Origin: Streptococcus mitis
GTDB taxonomy: Bacteria; Bacillota; Bacilli; Lactobacillales; Streptococcaceae
Length of the DNA: 64,000 nucleotides
Assembly: GCF_002005545.1 (NCBI RefSeq)
Contig: NZ_LBMT01000001.1
Span: forward strand, 2,579-66,578
Direction: 5' to 3'
Part shown: positions 19,696 through 28,601 of the stretch, in pieces
How positions within the stretch are numbered: the stretch's first letter is position 1
How the letters are laid out: the number at the start of each line of letters is the position of its first letter
The notes under the pieces: model-generated
Seen by the model: only the letters and a program-made list of their open reading frames with translations
Database searches by the model: none
Told to the model about the DNA's origin: nothing
Program-made: the position numbers and the translations under genes

Positions 19696-20662
19696 TTCTT
19701 ACAACTCCTGCCCAACGAGAGGCTTCTTCTTGAATTTTCTTAGCTGCTCCGTAATACAAATCTTTTAGGATTTCTTCAACGGTTTCTTCTTTGGAAACAA
19801 GCCCTGCGATCTGACCTGCCATGACAGATCCACCATCCACATCTCCGTGAACAACTGCTTTGGCTAGTGCACCTGCTCCCATTTGTTCAAAGATTTCCAA
19901 ATCAGGATTTTCTTGTTTAAAGGCATCTTTCTCAGCTTTTTCAAAATCACGAGTCAATTGGTTTTTAATAGCTCGAACTGCATGCCCAAAGTGTTGAGCT
20001 GAAATCGTAGTATCAATATCTCTAGCTTTTAAAATTTTCGCCTTATAATTTGGATGGGCATTAGACTCTTTTGCAACGACAAAGCGAGTTCCAACCTGAA
20101 CAGCCTCTGCACCTAGCATAAATCCAGCCGCAGCACCTTCACCATCTGCAATCCCTCCTGCAGCAATAACAGGAATAGATACAGCTGCCACCACTTGACG
20201 CACCAAGGTCATAGTTGTTAATTTACCGATATGCCCCCCAGCTTCCATTCCTTCTGCAATAACAGCGTCCGCACCAATTTTTTCCATGCGTTTAGCTAGG
20301 GCAACACTTGGTACAACAGGAATGACTGTAATCCCAGCTTCATGGAAGCGTTCCATGTATTTGCCAGGATTTCCTGCGCCTGTTGTCACTACCTTAACCC
20401 CCTCCTCGATAACGAGGTCTACAATATCTTCCACAAAGGGAGACAAGAGCATGATGTTGACACCAAAGGGTTTATCAGTCAATGATTTGATCTTGTCAAT
20501 ATTTGCCTTGACAACTTCTTTAGGGGCATTCCCCCCACCGATAATGCCTAGTCCCCCAGCCTTGGAAACAGCCCCTGCCAAATCACCATCAGCGACCCAA
20601 GCCATTCCTCCTTGAAAAATAGGATAATCAATATTCAATAATTCTGTAATACGCGTTTTCAT
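19688..20662 (-). CDS. fabK: Enoyl-ACP reductase II (FMN-dependent)
   Basis: Performs the last step of elongation. FabK replaces FabI in streptococci, which makes the pathway insensitive to triclosan. The 324-residue TIM-barrel has the NPD/2-nitropropane-dioxygenase motifs PIFQGGMAWVADGDLAGAVS, GGLGIIGGGNAP, and the FMN phosphate-binding IPVIAAGGIADG. A FabT operator and a new transcription unit begin just upstream, separating it from acpP. Confidence 0.97.
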   Translation of the reverse strand: MKTRITELLNIDYPIFQGGMAWVADGDLAGAVSKAGGLGIIGGGNAPKEVVKANIDKIKSLTDKPFGVNIMLLSPFVEDIVDLVIEEGVKVVTTGAGNPGKYMERFHEAGITVIPVVPSVALAKRMEKIGADAVIAEGMEAGGHIGKLTTMTLVRQVVAAVSIPVIAAGGIADGEGAAAGFMLGAEAVQVGTRFVVAKESNAHPNYKAKILKARDIDTTISAQHFGHAVRAIKNQLTRDFEKAEKDAFKQENPDLEIFEQMGAGALAKAVVHGDVDGGSVMAGQIAGLVSKEETVEEILKDLYYGAAKKIQEEASRWAGVVRND

Positions 20663-20708
20663 AGTGCCTCCATCAGTTCTTGCTTACGTAATAGTTCGAT
20701 ACTGTCAT

Positions 20709-20725
20709 AATTTGACAATCAAACT
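20709..20725 (-). promoter_or_regulatory. FabT operator upstream of fabK
   Basis: The minus strand reads AGTTTGATTGTCAAATT, a near-perfect palindrome that matches the FabT-binding sequence known from pneumococcal fabT and fabK promoters. It lies 47 nt before the fabK start. Between it and acpP is a GGAGTAGGGAAACCCGCTCC hairpin (20745-20765) that could attenuate read-through. Confidence 0.75.
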
Positions 20726-20779
20726 ATTGCCTAAACAAGAGGGAGCGGGTTTCCCTACTCCTTCTATCTTATATTCTGC

Positions 20780-21004
20780 TTATTTTGTTTGCTCTTCAAC
20801 GTAGGCAACCAAGTCACCAACTGTTTTCAAGTCATCTTCTGCTTCGATTTGGATATCAAAAGCATCTTCGATTTCTGAGATTACTTGGAACAAGTCCAAT
20901 GAATCTGCGTCCAAATCATCAAAAGTTGATTCAAGTGTTACTTCTGATGCGTCTTTCCCAAGTTCTTCAACGATAATTTCTTGTACTTTTTCAAATACTG
21001 CCAT
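20780..21004 (-). CDS. acpP: Acyl carrier protein
   Basis: Carrier of growing acyl chains. The 74-residue acidic protein has the phosphopantetheine Ser in [15 protein letters not shown]. In streptococci, long-chain acyl-ACP is also the co-repressor that strengthens FabT binding. An AAAGGAG ribosome site precedes the ATG. Confidence 0.95.
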   Translation of the reverse strand: MAVFEKVQEIIVEELGKDASEVTLESTFDDLDADSLDLFQVISEIEDAFDIQIEAEDDLKTVGDLVAYVEEQTK

Positions 21005-21061
21005 GATAGGACTCCTTTAAAATAAATAGTTTTTATAACAATGTGTTCACCACATGATTAC

Positions 21062-22036
21062 CTAGATTGTAAGAATGAGCGTGCCCCAGGTCAAGCCTCC
21101 ACCGAAGCCTGATAGCAGAACCGTCTGGCTACCATCTAAAGGGATGAGACCTTGTTCTACACACTCTGAAAGTAAAATCGGGATACTGGCTGCACTGGTA
21201 TTGCCATATTCCATCATATTGGCTGGAAGTTTGTCTCGTTCGACACCAATTTTTTTAGCCATTTTATCCAAGATACGGTCATTAGCCTGATGAAGTAGTA
21301 GATAATCCAAGTCTGTCGCCTCTACAGGAGATTCTTCAATAGTTTGTTTGATAGACTTGGCTACATCCCGAATGGCAAAATCAAAAACTGCGCGTCCATC
21401 CATCTTCAAAAATGAATCTGCACTTTCTTGATCTGAAAATGGAGAATGTAACCCTGAATGTCCATAGGTCAGACACTCGCTGCGACTTCCATCGCTATTG
21501 AGACTCTCTGCCAAGAAATGCTCTTGCTCACTAGCTTCTAACAAGACACCACCAGCACCATCTCCAAACAAAACAGCTGTTGATCGGTCTGACCAATCGA
21601 CTGCTTTAGAGAGGGTTTCACTACCAATCACCAAGCCTTTTTGAAAACGACCAGAAGAGATAAACTTTTCAGCAGTTGACAATGCAAATACAAATCCACT
21701 ACAAGCAGCTGTTAGGTCAAAAGCAAAGGCCTTATTAGCACCAATATTAGCTTGGACACGAGCAGCTGTAGAGGGCATCATCGAATCTGGAGTGATGGTA
21801 GCTAGGATGATAAAATCCAACTCTTCCCCTGTGATTCCAGCTTTTGTCATCAGTTTCTTAGCAACCTCTGTAGCCAAATCACTGGTAGATTCTGTTCTTG
21901 AAATATGCCTTTGTCGTATTCCCGTCCGACTTGAAATCCACTCATCATTGGTATCCATAATCTGGGCTAAATCATGATTTGTAACCACTTGCTCTGGCAC
22001 ATAATGAGCAACCTGGCTTATTTTTGCAAAAGCCAT
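21062..22036 (-). CDS. fabH: 3-oxoacyl-ACP synthase III
   Basis: Starts fatty-acid synthesis by condensing acetyl-CoA with malonyl-ACP. The 324 residues include the active-site cysteine in [11 protein letters not shown], the His in [10 protein letters not shown], and the Asn in [12 protein letters not shown]. The ATG is directly adjacent to the fabT stop, so expression follows the FabT-controlled promoter. Confidence 0.97.
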   Translation of the reverse strand: MAFAKISQVAHYVPEQVVTNHDLAQIMDTNDEWISSRTGIRQRHISRTESTSDLATEVAKKLMTKAGITGEELDFIILATITPDSMMPSTAARVQANIGANKAFAFDLTAACSGFVFALSTAEKFISSGRFQKGLVIGSETLSKAVDWSDRSTAVLFGDGAGGVLLEASEQEHFLAESLNSDGSRSECLTYGHSGLHSPFSDQESADSFLKMDGRAVFDFAIRDVAKSIKQTIEESPVEATDLDYLLLHQANDRILDKMAKKIGVERDKLPANMMEYGNTSAASIPILLSECVEQGLIPLDGSQTVLLSGFGGGLTWGTLILTI

Positions 22037-22470
22037 TATTTCAAATCCTCCAAAAATTGATAAAGTTTAGTCAAACCTTTGCCCATAACTTCAGTTTCTT
22101 CCTTACTCATACCGTCGATAATATTTTCGACCATAGCCTTGTGGAAGCGTTTATGTAGTCTATGAACCAAGCGACCCTTCTTTGTCAAATGTAGATGCAC
22201 CACACGACGATCCTGCTCTGAGCGAATGCGTTCAATGTAACCCTTTCGTTCAAGATTATTCAGACTCGTCGTAACCGTCCCAAGAGTCACCATCAACTCT
22301 TTTGACACTTGACTTGGCGTCACATCTGGGAATTTTCCAATTACATCGATTGTATGGACTTCTTTGATGGAGATATCCTTGAAACGACTACCCCTCAAGC
22401 TAACTTCCTCGATGACGAGGACATTGTTAAATATAGATGTTAAATATTCATTAATTCGTTGGTAGTCCAA
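22036..22470 (-). CDS. fabT: MarR-family repressor of fatty-acid synthesis
   Basis: FabT represses the fab genes in response to acyl-ACP. I place the start at the TTG at 22468-22470 ([10 protein letters not shown], 144 residues), not the in-frame ATG at 22491. The ATG precedes an AAAAGGAGG ribosome site that fits only the TTG. The winged-helix region contains [20 protein letters not shown] and the wing [15 protein letters not shown]. Its promoter overlaps FabT-like palindromes, which suggests autoregulation. Followed without gap by fabH. Confidence 0.95.
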   Translation of the reverse strand: MDYQRINEYLTSIFNNVLVIEEVSLRGSRFKDISIKEVHTIDVIGKFPDVTPSQVSKELMVTLGTVTTSLNNLERKGYIERIRSEQDRRVVHLHLTKKGRLVHRLHKRFHKAMVENIIDGMSKEETEVMGKGLTKLYQFLEDLK

Positions 22471-22524
22471 TCTCTTTTCCCTCCTTTTCAAAAAACTTTC
22501 ACAATCAAAACATTTGACAAAAAA

Positions 22525-22553
22525 ATTATATCAAACTTCAAAGAACAGTGCAA
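22525..22553 (-). promoter_or_regulatory. fabT promoter with FabT half-sites
   Basis: TTGCAC (22548-22553) and TATAAT (22525-22530) lie 17 nt apart. AGTTTGATATAAT covers the -10 region, and a TCAAATGTTTTGA palindrome (22505-22517) lies just downstream. Both resemble the FabT box, fitting autorepression. The -35 begins just past the fabM stop. Confidence 0.7.
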
Positions 22554-22561
22554 GTATTTTT

Positions 22562-23347
22562 TTATTTTCCTGTAAATTTAGGTCTTCTTCGCTCTGAATG
22601 AGCCCGAACTCCTTCTTTAAAATCCTCTGTTTGAGCTAGAGACTCTTGGAGATTCAATTCCAATGTAGCATAATCTTGCCAATCTTTAAATTGACTCTCC
22701 CAAACCAACTTCTTAATGGCTGCATAGGAATTGCTTGAACCACGTCTTAATTTTTTAAGGAGCTGTTCTCTCGTTTTTTCAAGTTTATCAGCTTCACAGA
22801 CGCGGTAAACCAGCCCCCACTCTAAAGCTTTGTCTGCTGTTAAAGCTTCTCCTGTCATGGCTAATTGAGCAGCACGCGTCACACCAATACTACGACTCAA
22901 GAGGTGAATCCCACCCGCATCAGGAGCCAAACCAACCCCAACAAAGGCTTGGATAAACTTAGCTTTATCCGTTGCAAGACAGAAATCTGCAGCAACAGCC
23001 ATATTGGCTGCGGCACCTGCAACAGCTCCATCAACCTCAATCAAAACAGGTTTACCTATTTGCTTGATTTTATAAGAAATAGCATTGACCAACTCTGCGA
23101 TTTTCGTCAATGATGGAATATCATCCTCATCCACTGCTCGCTTCATCTCTACCAAATCTCCCCCAACGGAGAAAACTTTTCCATTAGCATTAATCAAGAT
23201 AAAATGCACAGCCGGATCCTCTTCTGCCAAAGTCAGAGCTTCTAAAATCTCCTCACACATAGGGATATGAAAACCATTCGCGACCTCAGGACGATTCAAG
23301 GTAAGGATTGCCAAGTCCTCATCAAGCTGATAAATAATGTGTTCCAT
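22562..23347 (-). CDS. fabM: Enoyl-CoA hydratase-family isomerase (trans-2-decenoyl-ACP isomerase)
   Basis: In streptococci FabM isomerises trans-2- to cis-3-decenoyl-ACP, the branch point for unsaturated fatty acids and acid tolerance. The 261-residue crotonase-fold protein has the oxyanion-hole segments [13 protein letters not shown] and [18 protein letters not shown]. Its position upstream of fabT matches the conserved fabM-fabT-fabH order. Substrate specificity is inferred from this context. Confidence 0.92.
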   Translation of the reverse strand: MEHIIYQLDEDLAILTLNRPEVANGFHIPMCEEILEALTLAEEDPAVHFILINANGKVFSVGGDLVEMKRAVDEDDIPSLTKIAELVNAISYKIKQIGKPVLIEVDGAVAGAAANMAVAADFCLATDKAKFIQAFVGVGLAPDAGGIHLLSRSIGVTRAAQLAMTGEALTADKALEWGLVYRVCEADKLEKTREQLLKKLRRGSSNSYAAIKKLVWESQFKDWQDYATLELNLQESLAQTEDFKEGVRAHSERRRPKFTGK

Positions 23348-23377
23348 CTGGACTCCTTTTTATTTTATAAGCAGTTT

Positions 23378-23482
23378 ATACTCTTCGAAAATCAAATTCA
23401 AACCACGTCAGCTTCGCCTTGCCGTACTCAAGTACTGTCTACGGCTAGCTTCCTAGTTTGCTCTTTGATTTTCATTGAGTAT
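23378..23482 (+). repeat. BOX element (boxA-boxC form) between fabM and lysC
   Basis: ATACTCTTCGAAAATC at one end and TTTTCATTGAGTATT at the other, with CCACGTCAGCTTCGCCTTG (boxA) and CTAGTTTGCTCTTTGATT (boxC). It sits about 30 nt before the fabM start and may supply or block regulation there. Confidence 0.9.
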
Positions 23483-23604
23483 TAAATTATTTTATTTTCA
23501 AAGTATATCTTTTTTAAAACTTGAAAGCAAGGAAAAATCGGCTAAAAGTGTCTCAGCTGATAATACAGGCTCCCTTTAATGTAGAAAGCATCTTATTTTC
23601 TTCA

Positions 23605-23633
23605 TTGAAAAAAGGCTTTCTTTCTGCTATAAT
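23605..23633 (+). promoter_or_regulatory. lysC promoter
   Basis: TTGAAA (23605-23610), 17-nt spacer, TATAAT (23628-23633). A TTTAGGAG ribosome site follows before the ATG at 23663. Confidence 0.75.
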
Positions 23634-23662
23634 CGTATAAAATACTTACTTTAGGAGTTCTT

Positions 23663-25027
23663 ATGAAAGTTGTTAAATTTGGAGGTAGCTCTCTTGCCTC
23701 TGCTAGTCAATTAGAAAAAGTTTTAAACATCGTCAAAAGCGATTCAGAGCGTCGTTTTGTAGTCGTTTCTGCCCCTGGTAAACGCAATGCTGAAGATACT
23801 AAGGTTACGGATGCCTTGATTAAATACTACCGCGACTATGTTGCTGGTAACGATATTAGCAAGAGCCAAAACTGGATTATCGACCGCTATGCTGCTATGG
23901 TTAGTGAACTAGGTCTTAAACCAGCTGTTTTAGAAAAAATCTCTAAAAGCATTCGTGCCTTGGCCACTCTTCCTATTGAAGAGAATGAATTTCTCTACGA
24001 TACCTTCCTAGCAGCCGGTGAGAATAACAATGCTAAATTGATCGCAGCCTACTTTAATCAAAATGGGATCGATGCACGCTATGTTCACCCTAGAGAAGCT
24101 GGTATTGTGGTCACAAGTGAACCTGGTCACGCTCGCATCATTCCATCAAGTTATGACAAGATTGAAGAATTGACAAATGCAAATGAAGTCCTTGTCATTC
24201 CTGGTTTCTTTGGAGTTACCAAGGAAAATCAAATCTGTACCTTCTCACGTGGAGGATCAGACATTACAGGTTCTATCATTGCTGCCGGTGTTAAGGCCGA
24301 CCTCTATGAAAACTTTACAGACGTTGATGGTATCTTTGCAGCCCACCCTGGTATTATCCACCAGCCACACTCAATCCCTGAGTTGACCTACCGTGAAATG
24401 CGTGAGTTGGCCTATGCAGGATTCTCAGTCCTTCATGACGAAGCCCTTCTTCCTGCCTACCGTGGAAAAATCCCTCTCGTTATCAAGAATACCAACAATC
24501 CTGACCATCCAGGTACTCGTATCGTTCTAAAACACAGTAGTGATGAATTCCCAGTTGTGGGAATTGCTGGTGACTCAGGCTTTGTCAGCATTAATATGTC
24601 TAAATACCTCATGAACCGTGAGGTTGGATTTGGACGCAAGGTTCTTCAAATCCTTGAAGACCTTAACATCGGTTGGGAACATATGCCAACAGGTATCGAC
24701 GATCTTTCTATCATCCTCCGTTCTCGTGAACTAACTCCTATCAAGGAAGAAGAAATCCTTCGTCAGTTGGTTCAAAAGGCTGAAGTAGACCATGCAGAAA
24801 TCGAACACGACCTTTCTATCATTATGATTGTTGGAGAAAAAATGAAGAGCCATATCGGAGTAACTGCTACTGCGACACGTGCTCTATCTGAAAATAAGAT
24901 CAACATCCAGATGATGTCTCAAGGTTCTAGTGAAGTATCTATTATGTTTGTTGTCCATAAGGACCAAGAGAAAGCAGCTATTAAAGCCCTCTACAATGCC
25001 TTTTTCGGTGAAAGTAAGGAAGACTAA
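23663..25027 (+). CDS. lysC: Aspartate kinase
   Basis: Phosphorylates aspartate, the first step to lysine, threonine and methionine. The 454 residues begin VKFGGSSLASASQ (kinase signature), contain the GRGG-like loop TFSRGGSDITGSIIAAG, and end with two ACT regulatory domains (VGIAGDSGFVSINMSKYLM and IIMIVGEKMKSHIGVTATA). Monofunctional: no homoserine dehydrogenase part is fused. The next gene starts two bases after its stop. Confidence 0.95.
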   Translation: MKVVKFGGSSLASASQLEKVLNIVKSDSERRFVVVSAPGKRNAEDTKVTDALIKYYRDYVAGNDISKSQNWIIDRYAAMVSELGLKPAVLEKISKSIRALATLPIEENEFLYDTFLAAGENNNAKLIAAYFNQNGIDARYVHPREAGIVVTSEPGHARIIPSSYDKIEELTNANEVLVIPGFFGVTKENQICTFSRGGSDITGSIIAAGVKADLYENFTDVDGIFAAHPGIIHQPHSIPELTYREMRELAYAGFSVLHDEALLPAYRGKIPLVIKNTNNPDHPGTRIVLKHSSDEFPVVGIAGDSGFVSINMSKYLMNREVGFGRKVLQILEDLNIGWEHMPTGIDDLSIILRSRELTPIKEEEILRQLVQKAEVDHAEIEHDLSIIMIVGEKMKSHIGVTATATRALSENKINIQMMSQGSSEVSIMFVVHKDQEKAAIKALYNAFFGESKED

Positions 25028-25029
25028 GC

Positions 25030-25401
25030 ATGGCTCAATCACTTAACAAAACAGTGCTCCTCAATACGACAGGCACCTCCTACCTCTCTATAGCTGGGAA
25101 AGTTGGGAAATTCCTTGTCGGAGATCAGGCTTTGGAATTTTACCCAGATGTCAATGTCGAACAATTTATCCAGATTCCTTGGAGCCATATCAACCAAATT
25201 GGAGCTAATGTTACTGGTCGCAAAATCAGTCGCCACTTCGAAGTCTTTACAGACAAAGGAAAATTCCTCTTTGCCTCAAAAGACTCGGGTGCCATTCTTA
25301 AAATTGCTCGCGAAAAACTAGGCAATGACAAGGTCGTCAAACTTCCTACCCTGATTCAGACAATTAGCCAAAAATTTAAAAATCTATTTGCAAAAAAGTA
25401 G
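25030..25401 (+). CDS. DUF956 family protein
   Basis: This 123-residue cytosolic protein resembles DUF956/ManO proteins, which are often encoded next to mannose-type PTS genes. Typical features are LNTTGTSYLSIAGKVGKFLVGDQALEFYP at the start in general form, the IPWSHINQIGANV strand, and a basic C-terminus (KFKNLFAKK). Here it is coupled to lysC and followed by serS, as in related streptococci. ManO relatives have been described as regulators of mannose PTS, but nothing in the sequence shows the mechanism. The -35 box of the serS promoter overlaps its last codons. Confidence 0.75.
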   Translation: MAQSLNKTVLLNTTGTSYLSIAGKVGKFLVGDQALEFYPDVNVEQFIQIPWSHINQIGANVTGRKISRHFEVFTDKGKFLFASKDSGAILKIAREKLGNDKVVKLPTLIQTISQKFKNLFAKK

Positions 25402-25416
25402 AAACTTTAGTATAAT
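25388..25416 (+). promoter_or_regulatory. serS promoter
   Basis: TTGCAA (25388-25393), 17-nt spacer and TATAAT (25411-25416), immediately upstream of the T-box leader and overlapping the DUF956 gene's 3' end. Confidence 0.75.
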
Positions 25417-25602
25417 CATAGCAACGGATAAGTAGGTTATCTTCTTCTTTCAGAAAGTCTGCGGATGCTGCGAGCAGATAGGAGGGATAGGTGAAATTCT
25501 ACCGTTAGTAACAATTACATACACAATCAAGTGCACACCTGTGAAGTTGGATGGAACCGTGGCCCTGCCACTCCAACGCTTTGTCAGGTGTGCTTTTTTC
25601 AT
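25417..25602 (+). promoter_or_regulatory. T-box riboswitch for serS
   Basis: The leader has the T-box core GATGGAACCGTGGCC (25552-25566; consensus family GGTGGNACCGCG) and a mutually exclusive terminator in which CACACCTG pairs with CAGGTGTG before a T-run (25534-25599). The Stem I specifier region GGTGAAATTCTACC places a UCU serine codon before a purine. Uncharged tRNA(Ser) binding would therefore allow read-through into serS. Confidence 0.9.
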
Positions 25603-25614
25603 AAAGGAGTTCTT

Positions 25615-26889
25615 ATGTTAGATATCAAACGTATTCGTACAGACTTTGATGCTGTCGCAGAAAAATTGGCTACACGTGGTGTAGATGCTGCTGTCTTGAA
25701 TGAGATGAAAGAAATCGATGCTAAACGTCGTGACATCTTAGTCAAGGTTGAAACTCTCAAAGCAGAACGAAACACAGTTTCTGCTGAGATTGCCCAAGCC
25801 AAACGCAACAAGGAAAATGCAGATGACAAGATTGCTGCTATGCAAACCCTATCTGCTGAAGTCAAAGCCTTGGATGCTGAATTGGCAGAAATCGATGCTA
25901 AATTGACAGAATTTACCACTACTCTTCCAAATATTCCAGCTGATAGCGTTCCTGTTGGGGCTGACGAAGATGACAATGTGGAAGTTCGTCGTTGGGGCAC
26001 TCCACGCGAGTTCGATTTCGAGCCAAAAGCTCACTGGGATCTTGGTGAAGACCTTGGCATCCTTGACTGGGAACGCGGTGGTAAGGTAACAGGAGCTCGC
26101 TTCCTCTTCTATAAAGGCCTCGGTGCTCGTTTGGAACGTGCTATCTACAACTTTATGTTGGATGAACATGGAAAGGAAGGCTATACGGAAGTCATCACGC
26201 CTTACATGGTTAACCACGACTCTATGTTTGGTACTGGTCAATATCCAAAATTCAAGGAAGATACTTTTGAACTCAGCGACAGCAATTATGTCCTTATTCC
26301 TACAGCTGAGGTTCCCCTAACAAACTACTACCGTGATGAAATCCTGGACGGTAAAGACCTGCCAATCTACTTCACTGCTATGAGCCCATCATTCCGATCT
26401 GAGGCTGGTTCAGCTGGCCGTGATACTCGTGGCTTGATTCGTTTGCACCAATTCCACAAGGTTGAAATGGTCAAATTTGCCAAACCAGAAGAATCTTACG
26501 AAGAATTGGAAAAAATGACAGCCAACGCTGAAAACATTCTTCAAAAACTTAACCTTCCATACCGTGTCGTTGCTCTCTCTACTGGAGATATGGGCTTCTC
26601 AGCTGCTAAAACTTACGACTTGGAAGTTTGGATTCCAGCACAAAATACCTACCGTGAAATCTCAAGTTGTTCAAATACAGAAGATTTCCAAGCCCGTCGT
26701 GCCCAAATCCGTTACCGTGATGAAGCTGATGGCAAGGTGAAATTGCTCCATACCCTGAACGGTTCTGGACTTGCAGTTGGACGTACAGTGGCTGCTATTC
26801 TTGAAAACTACCAAAATGCAGATGGTTCTGTGACCATCCCAGAAGCACTTCGTCCATACATGGGTGGAGCTGAAGTTATCAAACCATAA
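25615..26889 (+). CDS. serS: Seryl-tRNA synthetase
   Basis: Charges tRNA(Ser). I start at ATG 25615 ([19 protein letters not shown], 424 residues), after an AAAGGAG ribosome site. The longer in-frame start at 25531 lies inside the T-box terminator and is not credible. An N-terminal coiled-coil tRNA arm (about residues 25-105) is followed by class II motifs: [20 protein letters not shown] (motif 2) and [19 protein letters not shown] (motif 3). Confidence 0.97.
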   Translation: MLDIKRIRTDFDAVAEKLATRGVDAAVLNEMKEIDAKRRDILVKVETLKAERNTVSAEIAQAKRNKENADDKIAAMQTLSAEVKALDAELAEIDAKLTEFTTTLPNIPADSVPVGADEDDNVEVRRWGTPREFDFEPKAHWDLGEDLGILDWERGGKVTGARFLFYKGLGARLERAIYNFMLDEHGKEGYTEVITPYMVNHDSMFGTGQYPKFKEDTFELSDSNYVLIPTAEVPLTNYYRDEILDGKDLPIYFTAMSPSFRSEAGSAGRDTRGLIRLHQFHKVEMVKFAKPEESYEELEKMTANAENILQKLNLPYRVVALSTGDMGFSAAKTYDLEVWIPAQNTYREISSCSNTEDFQARRAQIRYRDEADGKVKLLHTLNGSGLAVGRTVAAILENYQNADGSVTIPEALRPYMGGAEVIKP

Positions 26890-26892
26890 AAA

Positions 26893-26927
26893 ATAAGGTT
26901 TAGCTATTTCTAGCTAGACCTTTTTTC
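26893..26927 (+). terminator. Terminator of serS
   Basis: AAGGTTTAGCT-atttct-AGCTAGACCTTTTTT stem and T-run. It overlaps the end of the convergent transporter gene. Confidence 0.75.
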
Positions 26928-27813
26928 GTAACCAATTCAGATAAGCGCCTAATACAAAGAGCAAAATGATTAGGCAAATAACAGTTTCAGCCACTACCAA
27001 ATAATCCAAAAATGGAAATTTCAAGATTCCCTGAGCCATCTTAAGCGAAGTAGCTGTGATAATGGTCGGGAAGGTGAGGGCTGAGAAGGCTGGTTGAAAA
27101 CCTTGTTTTAAAATATTGGGCAGACGAGTCAAAACAAAGAAAAAGAAGGATTGGGAAGCCAAGACCATGACAATCAAGACCCAAGTCGGTAGGCTAGCTC
27201 CTCCAACTCGAACTAGAGAAGCCAAGAGTAGAGAGAAAGGAGCACAGTAGATTCCTTCTTGCCCAAGCAAGGCTACTGGGAGTGCATGTTTCTTTAAATC
27301 ACTATAAATAAGCGGGTAGAGATAGAAGGTCAAGAGAAAACCAAAACTCAAGGTCGCATAGGCAATCTCGATAATACCTACCAGTGGATAAGTCAAGGCT
27401 GCCACTGCTATTCCCACATAGAGAACCGTCCAGCTAGGAGTGGAATGAACCCTCCGCCCTGGACAAGCAAACTTGATGGTAAAACCAGCAATCAGGGCCA
27501 AATCCAAGAGAAATGAAAACCACCAGAGTCCTTGCGCTAGCAAAGGAAGATGAGGGAACACGCGAAAGACATAAGTCGATAAAATCATCCCAGCCATAGG
27601 AAAGGTGGCCATTCCTGACAAAAGTGGAGGCTTGGTCAATTCTTGCTTGGTTTCCTTCCAATTAAAGAGATGCAAAATCAGAAAGTAAATCCATAAAACC
27701 AAGCCTGATAAACTCAGTATATGTGACAGAACTGGCAACGTATCTAAAATAAGATTTCCAGCTCCTGCTAAACCTAGCAAACAACCAGAAAATACCAAGG
27801 GGAGTTTTTTCAT
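26914..27813 (-). CDS. TDT-family (TehA/SLAC1-like) membrane transporter
   Basis: A hydrophobic protein of 299 residues from ATG 27813 (MKKLPLVFSGCLLGLAGAGN), with a GGAGG site seven bases upstream; the longer frame starts at a TTG inside that site. About ten membrane helices can be read. The start motif and GMATFPMAGMILSTYVFR resemble the tellurite-resistance/dicarboxylate transporter family, whose plant members are anion channels. Older annotations call such streptococcal proteins exfoliative-toxin-like, which has no functional support. The transported ion is unknown. Confidence 0.8.
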   Translation of the reverse strand: MKKLPLVFSGCLLGLAGAGNLILDTLPVLSHILSLSGLVLWIYFLILHLFNWKETKQELTKPPLLSGMATFPMAGMILSTYVFRVFPHLPLLAQGLWWFSFLLDLALIAGFTIKFACPGRRVHSTPSWTVLYVGIAVAALTYPLVGIIEIAYATLSFGFLLTFYLYPLIYSDLKKHALPVALLGQEGIYCAPFSLLLASLVRVGGASLPTWVLIVMVLASQSFFFFVLTRLPNILKQGFQPAFSALTFPTIITATSLKMAQGILKFPFLDYLVVAETVICLIILLFVLGAYLNWLRKKV

Positions 27814-27874
27814 CCTAACCTCCAATAATCATGTTAGTTTCAGTATAGCATAAAAGCGCTTAAATGAGGGGATA

Positions 27875-27909
27875 AAAAATGAAGTCCGTTGATTTCAGAC
27901 TTCATTTTA
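27875..27909 (-). terminator. Terminator of the AhpD-like gene
   Basis: AATGAAGTC-cgttgatttca-GACTTCATTTTA inverted repeat just past the stop at 27922. Confidence 0.7.
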
Positions 27910-27921
27910 CTCAGATATGAA

Positions 27922-28473
27922 TTAAGCATAAGGTTGCAATTCTGGGTTAATTGGTGTATTAGCTAGATTGTTGGCATAGTTACAGAGGCTTGCTAGGCTG
28001 ACACCAAGAACCACATCCAAGGCATTTTGTTGGGTGTAGCCAGCTTCTAAAAACTCAGACAAGGCTTCATCTCCTACACGACCCTTGGTATTGATAACTG
28101 CCAAGGTAAACTTAGCTAGGGTGTCTAATTTAGGATCTGTTTCAATTGGAGTACGATTGCGAAGGGCTTGAAGCAGATCATCATTCATCTGGATTTGTTT
28201 GATTGAAAAGGCTGTGTGACCTGCGACACAGAAGGCACAACCATTGGTCACAGCTGCCGTGATTTGCACCACTTCACGCTCAACGGGTGTCAGACTATTG
28301 CGACGGTTGATAGCTCCGACAGTTCTGTAGGCTTCTAGGGCAGTAGGTGCATTAGCCAAGAGTCCGATTAGATTGGGAATAAAGCCATTGTTGTCTTTTT
28401 CTACTGTTTCAAGAACTTCTTTCACTTCTGCTGGTGCTGATTCTACTGTATGAATTGTAAATGCTGTCATCAT
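27922..28473 (-). CDS. Carboxymuconolactone decarboxylase / AhpD-like protein
   Basis: The all-helical peroxidase-like family is identified by NGCAFCVAGHTAFSIK, which holds the redox CxxC and the nearby His of AhpD-type proteins, and by the preceding SLTPVEREVVQITAAVT. The likely start is the ATG at 28473 (or the next at 28470), since AAGAGGT just upstream makes the ATG at 28488 unlikely; this gives about 183 residues. A role in peroxide defence is plausible for a hydrogen-peroxide-producing streptococcus, but the electron donor is not evident here. Confidence 0.85.
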   Translation of the reverse strand: MMTAFTIHTVESAPAEVKEVLETVEKDNNGFIPNLIGLLANAPTALEAYRTVGAINRRNSLTPVEREVVQITAAVTNGCAFCVAGHTAFSIKQIQMNDDLLQALRNRTPIETDPKLDTLAKFTLAVINTKGRVGDEALSEFLEAGYTQQNALDVVLGVSLASLCNYANNLANTPINPELQPYA

Positions 28474-28572
28474 AAAACCTCTTTTCATGTTGTTGAAATC
28501 TAGTCTATCACAGATTCTATACCGTGTATAATATATATTTTAAATTGCACCGATAGAAATTTTTTATGAAAG

Positions 28573-28598
28573 CAAAAAATCACACGCAATGTGTGATT
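28573..28598 (-). terminator. Terminator of the AGCS symporter gene
   Basis: Minus-strand AATCACAC-attgc-GTGTGATTTTTTGC hairpin with a T-run, just after the stop at 28602. Confidence 0.8.
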
Positions 28599-28601
28599 CC
28601 A

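Noticed and set aside
25531-25614. Upstream-extended serS start adding 28 residues
   Set aside because: The extension lies in the T-box terminator/antiterminator and lacks a ribosome site. The ATG at 25615 has AAAGGAG and the family N-terminus.
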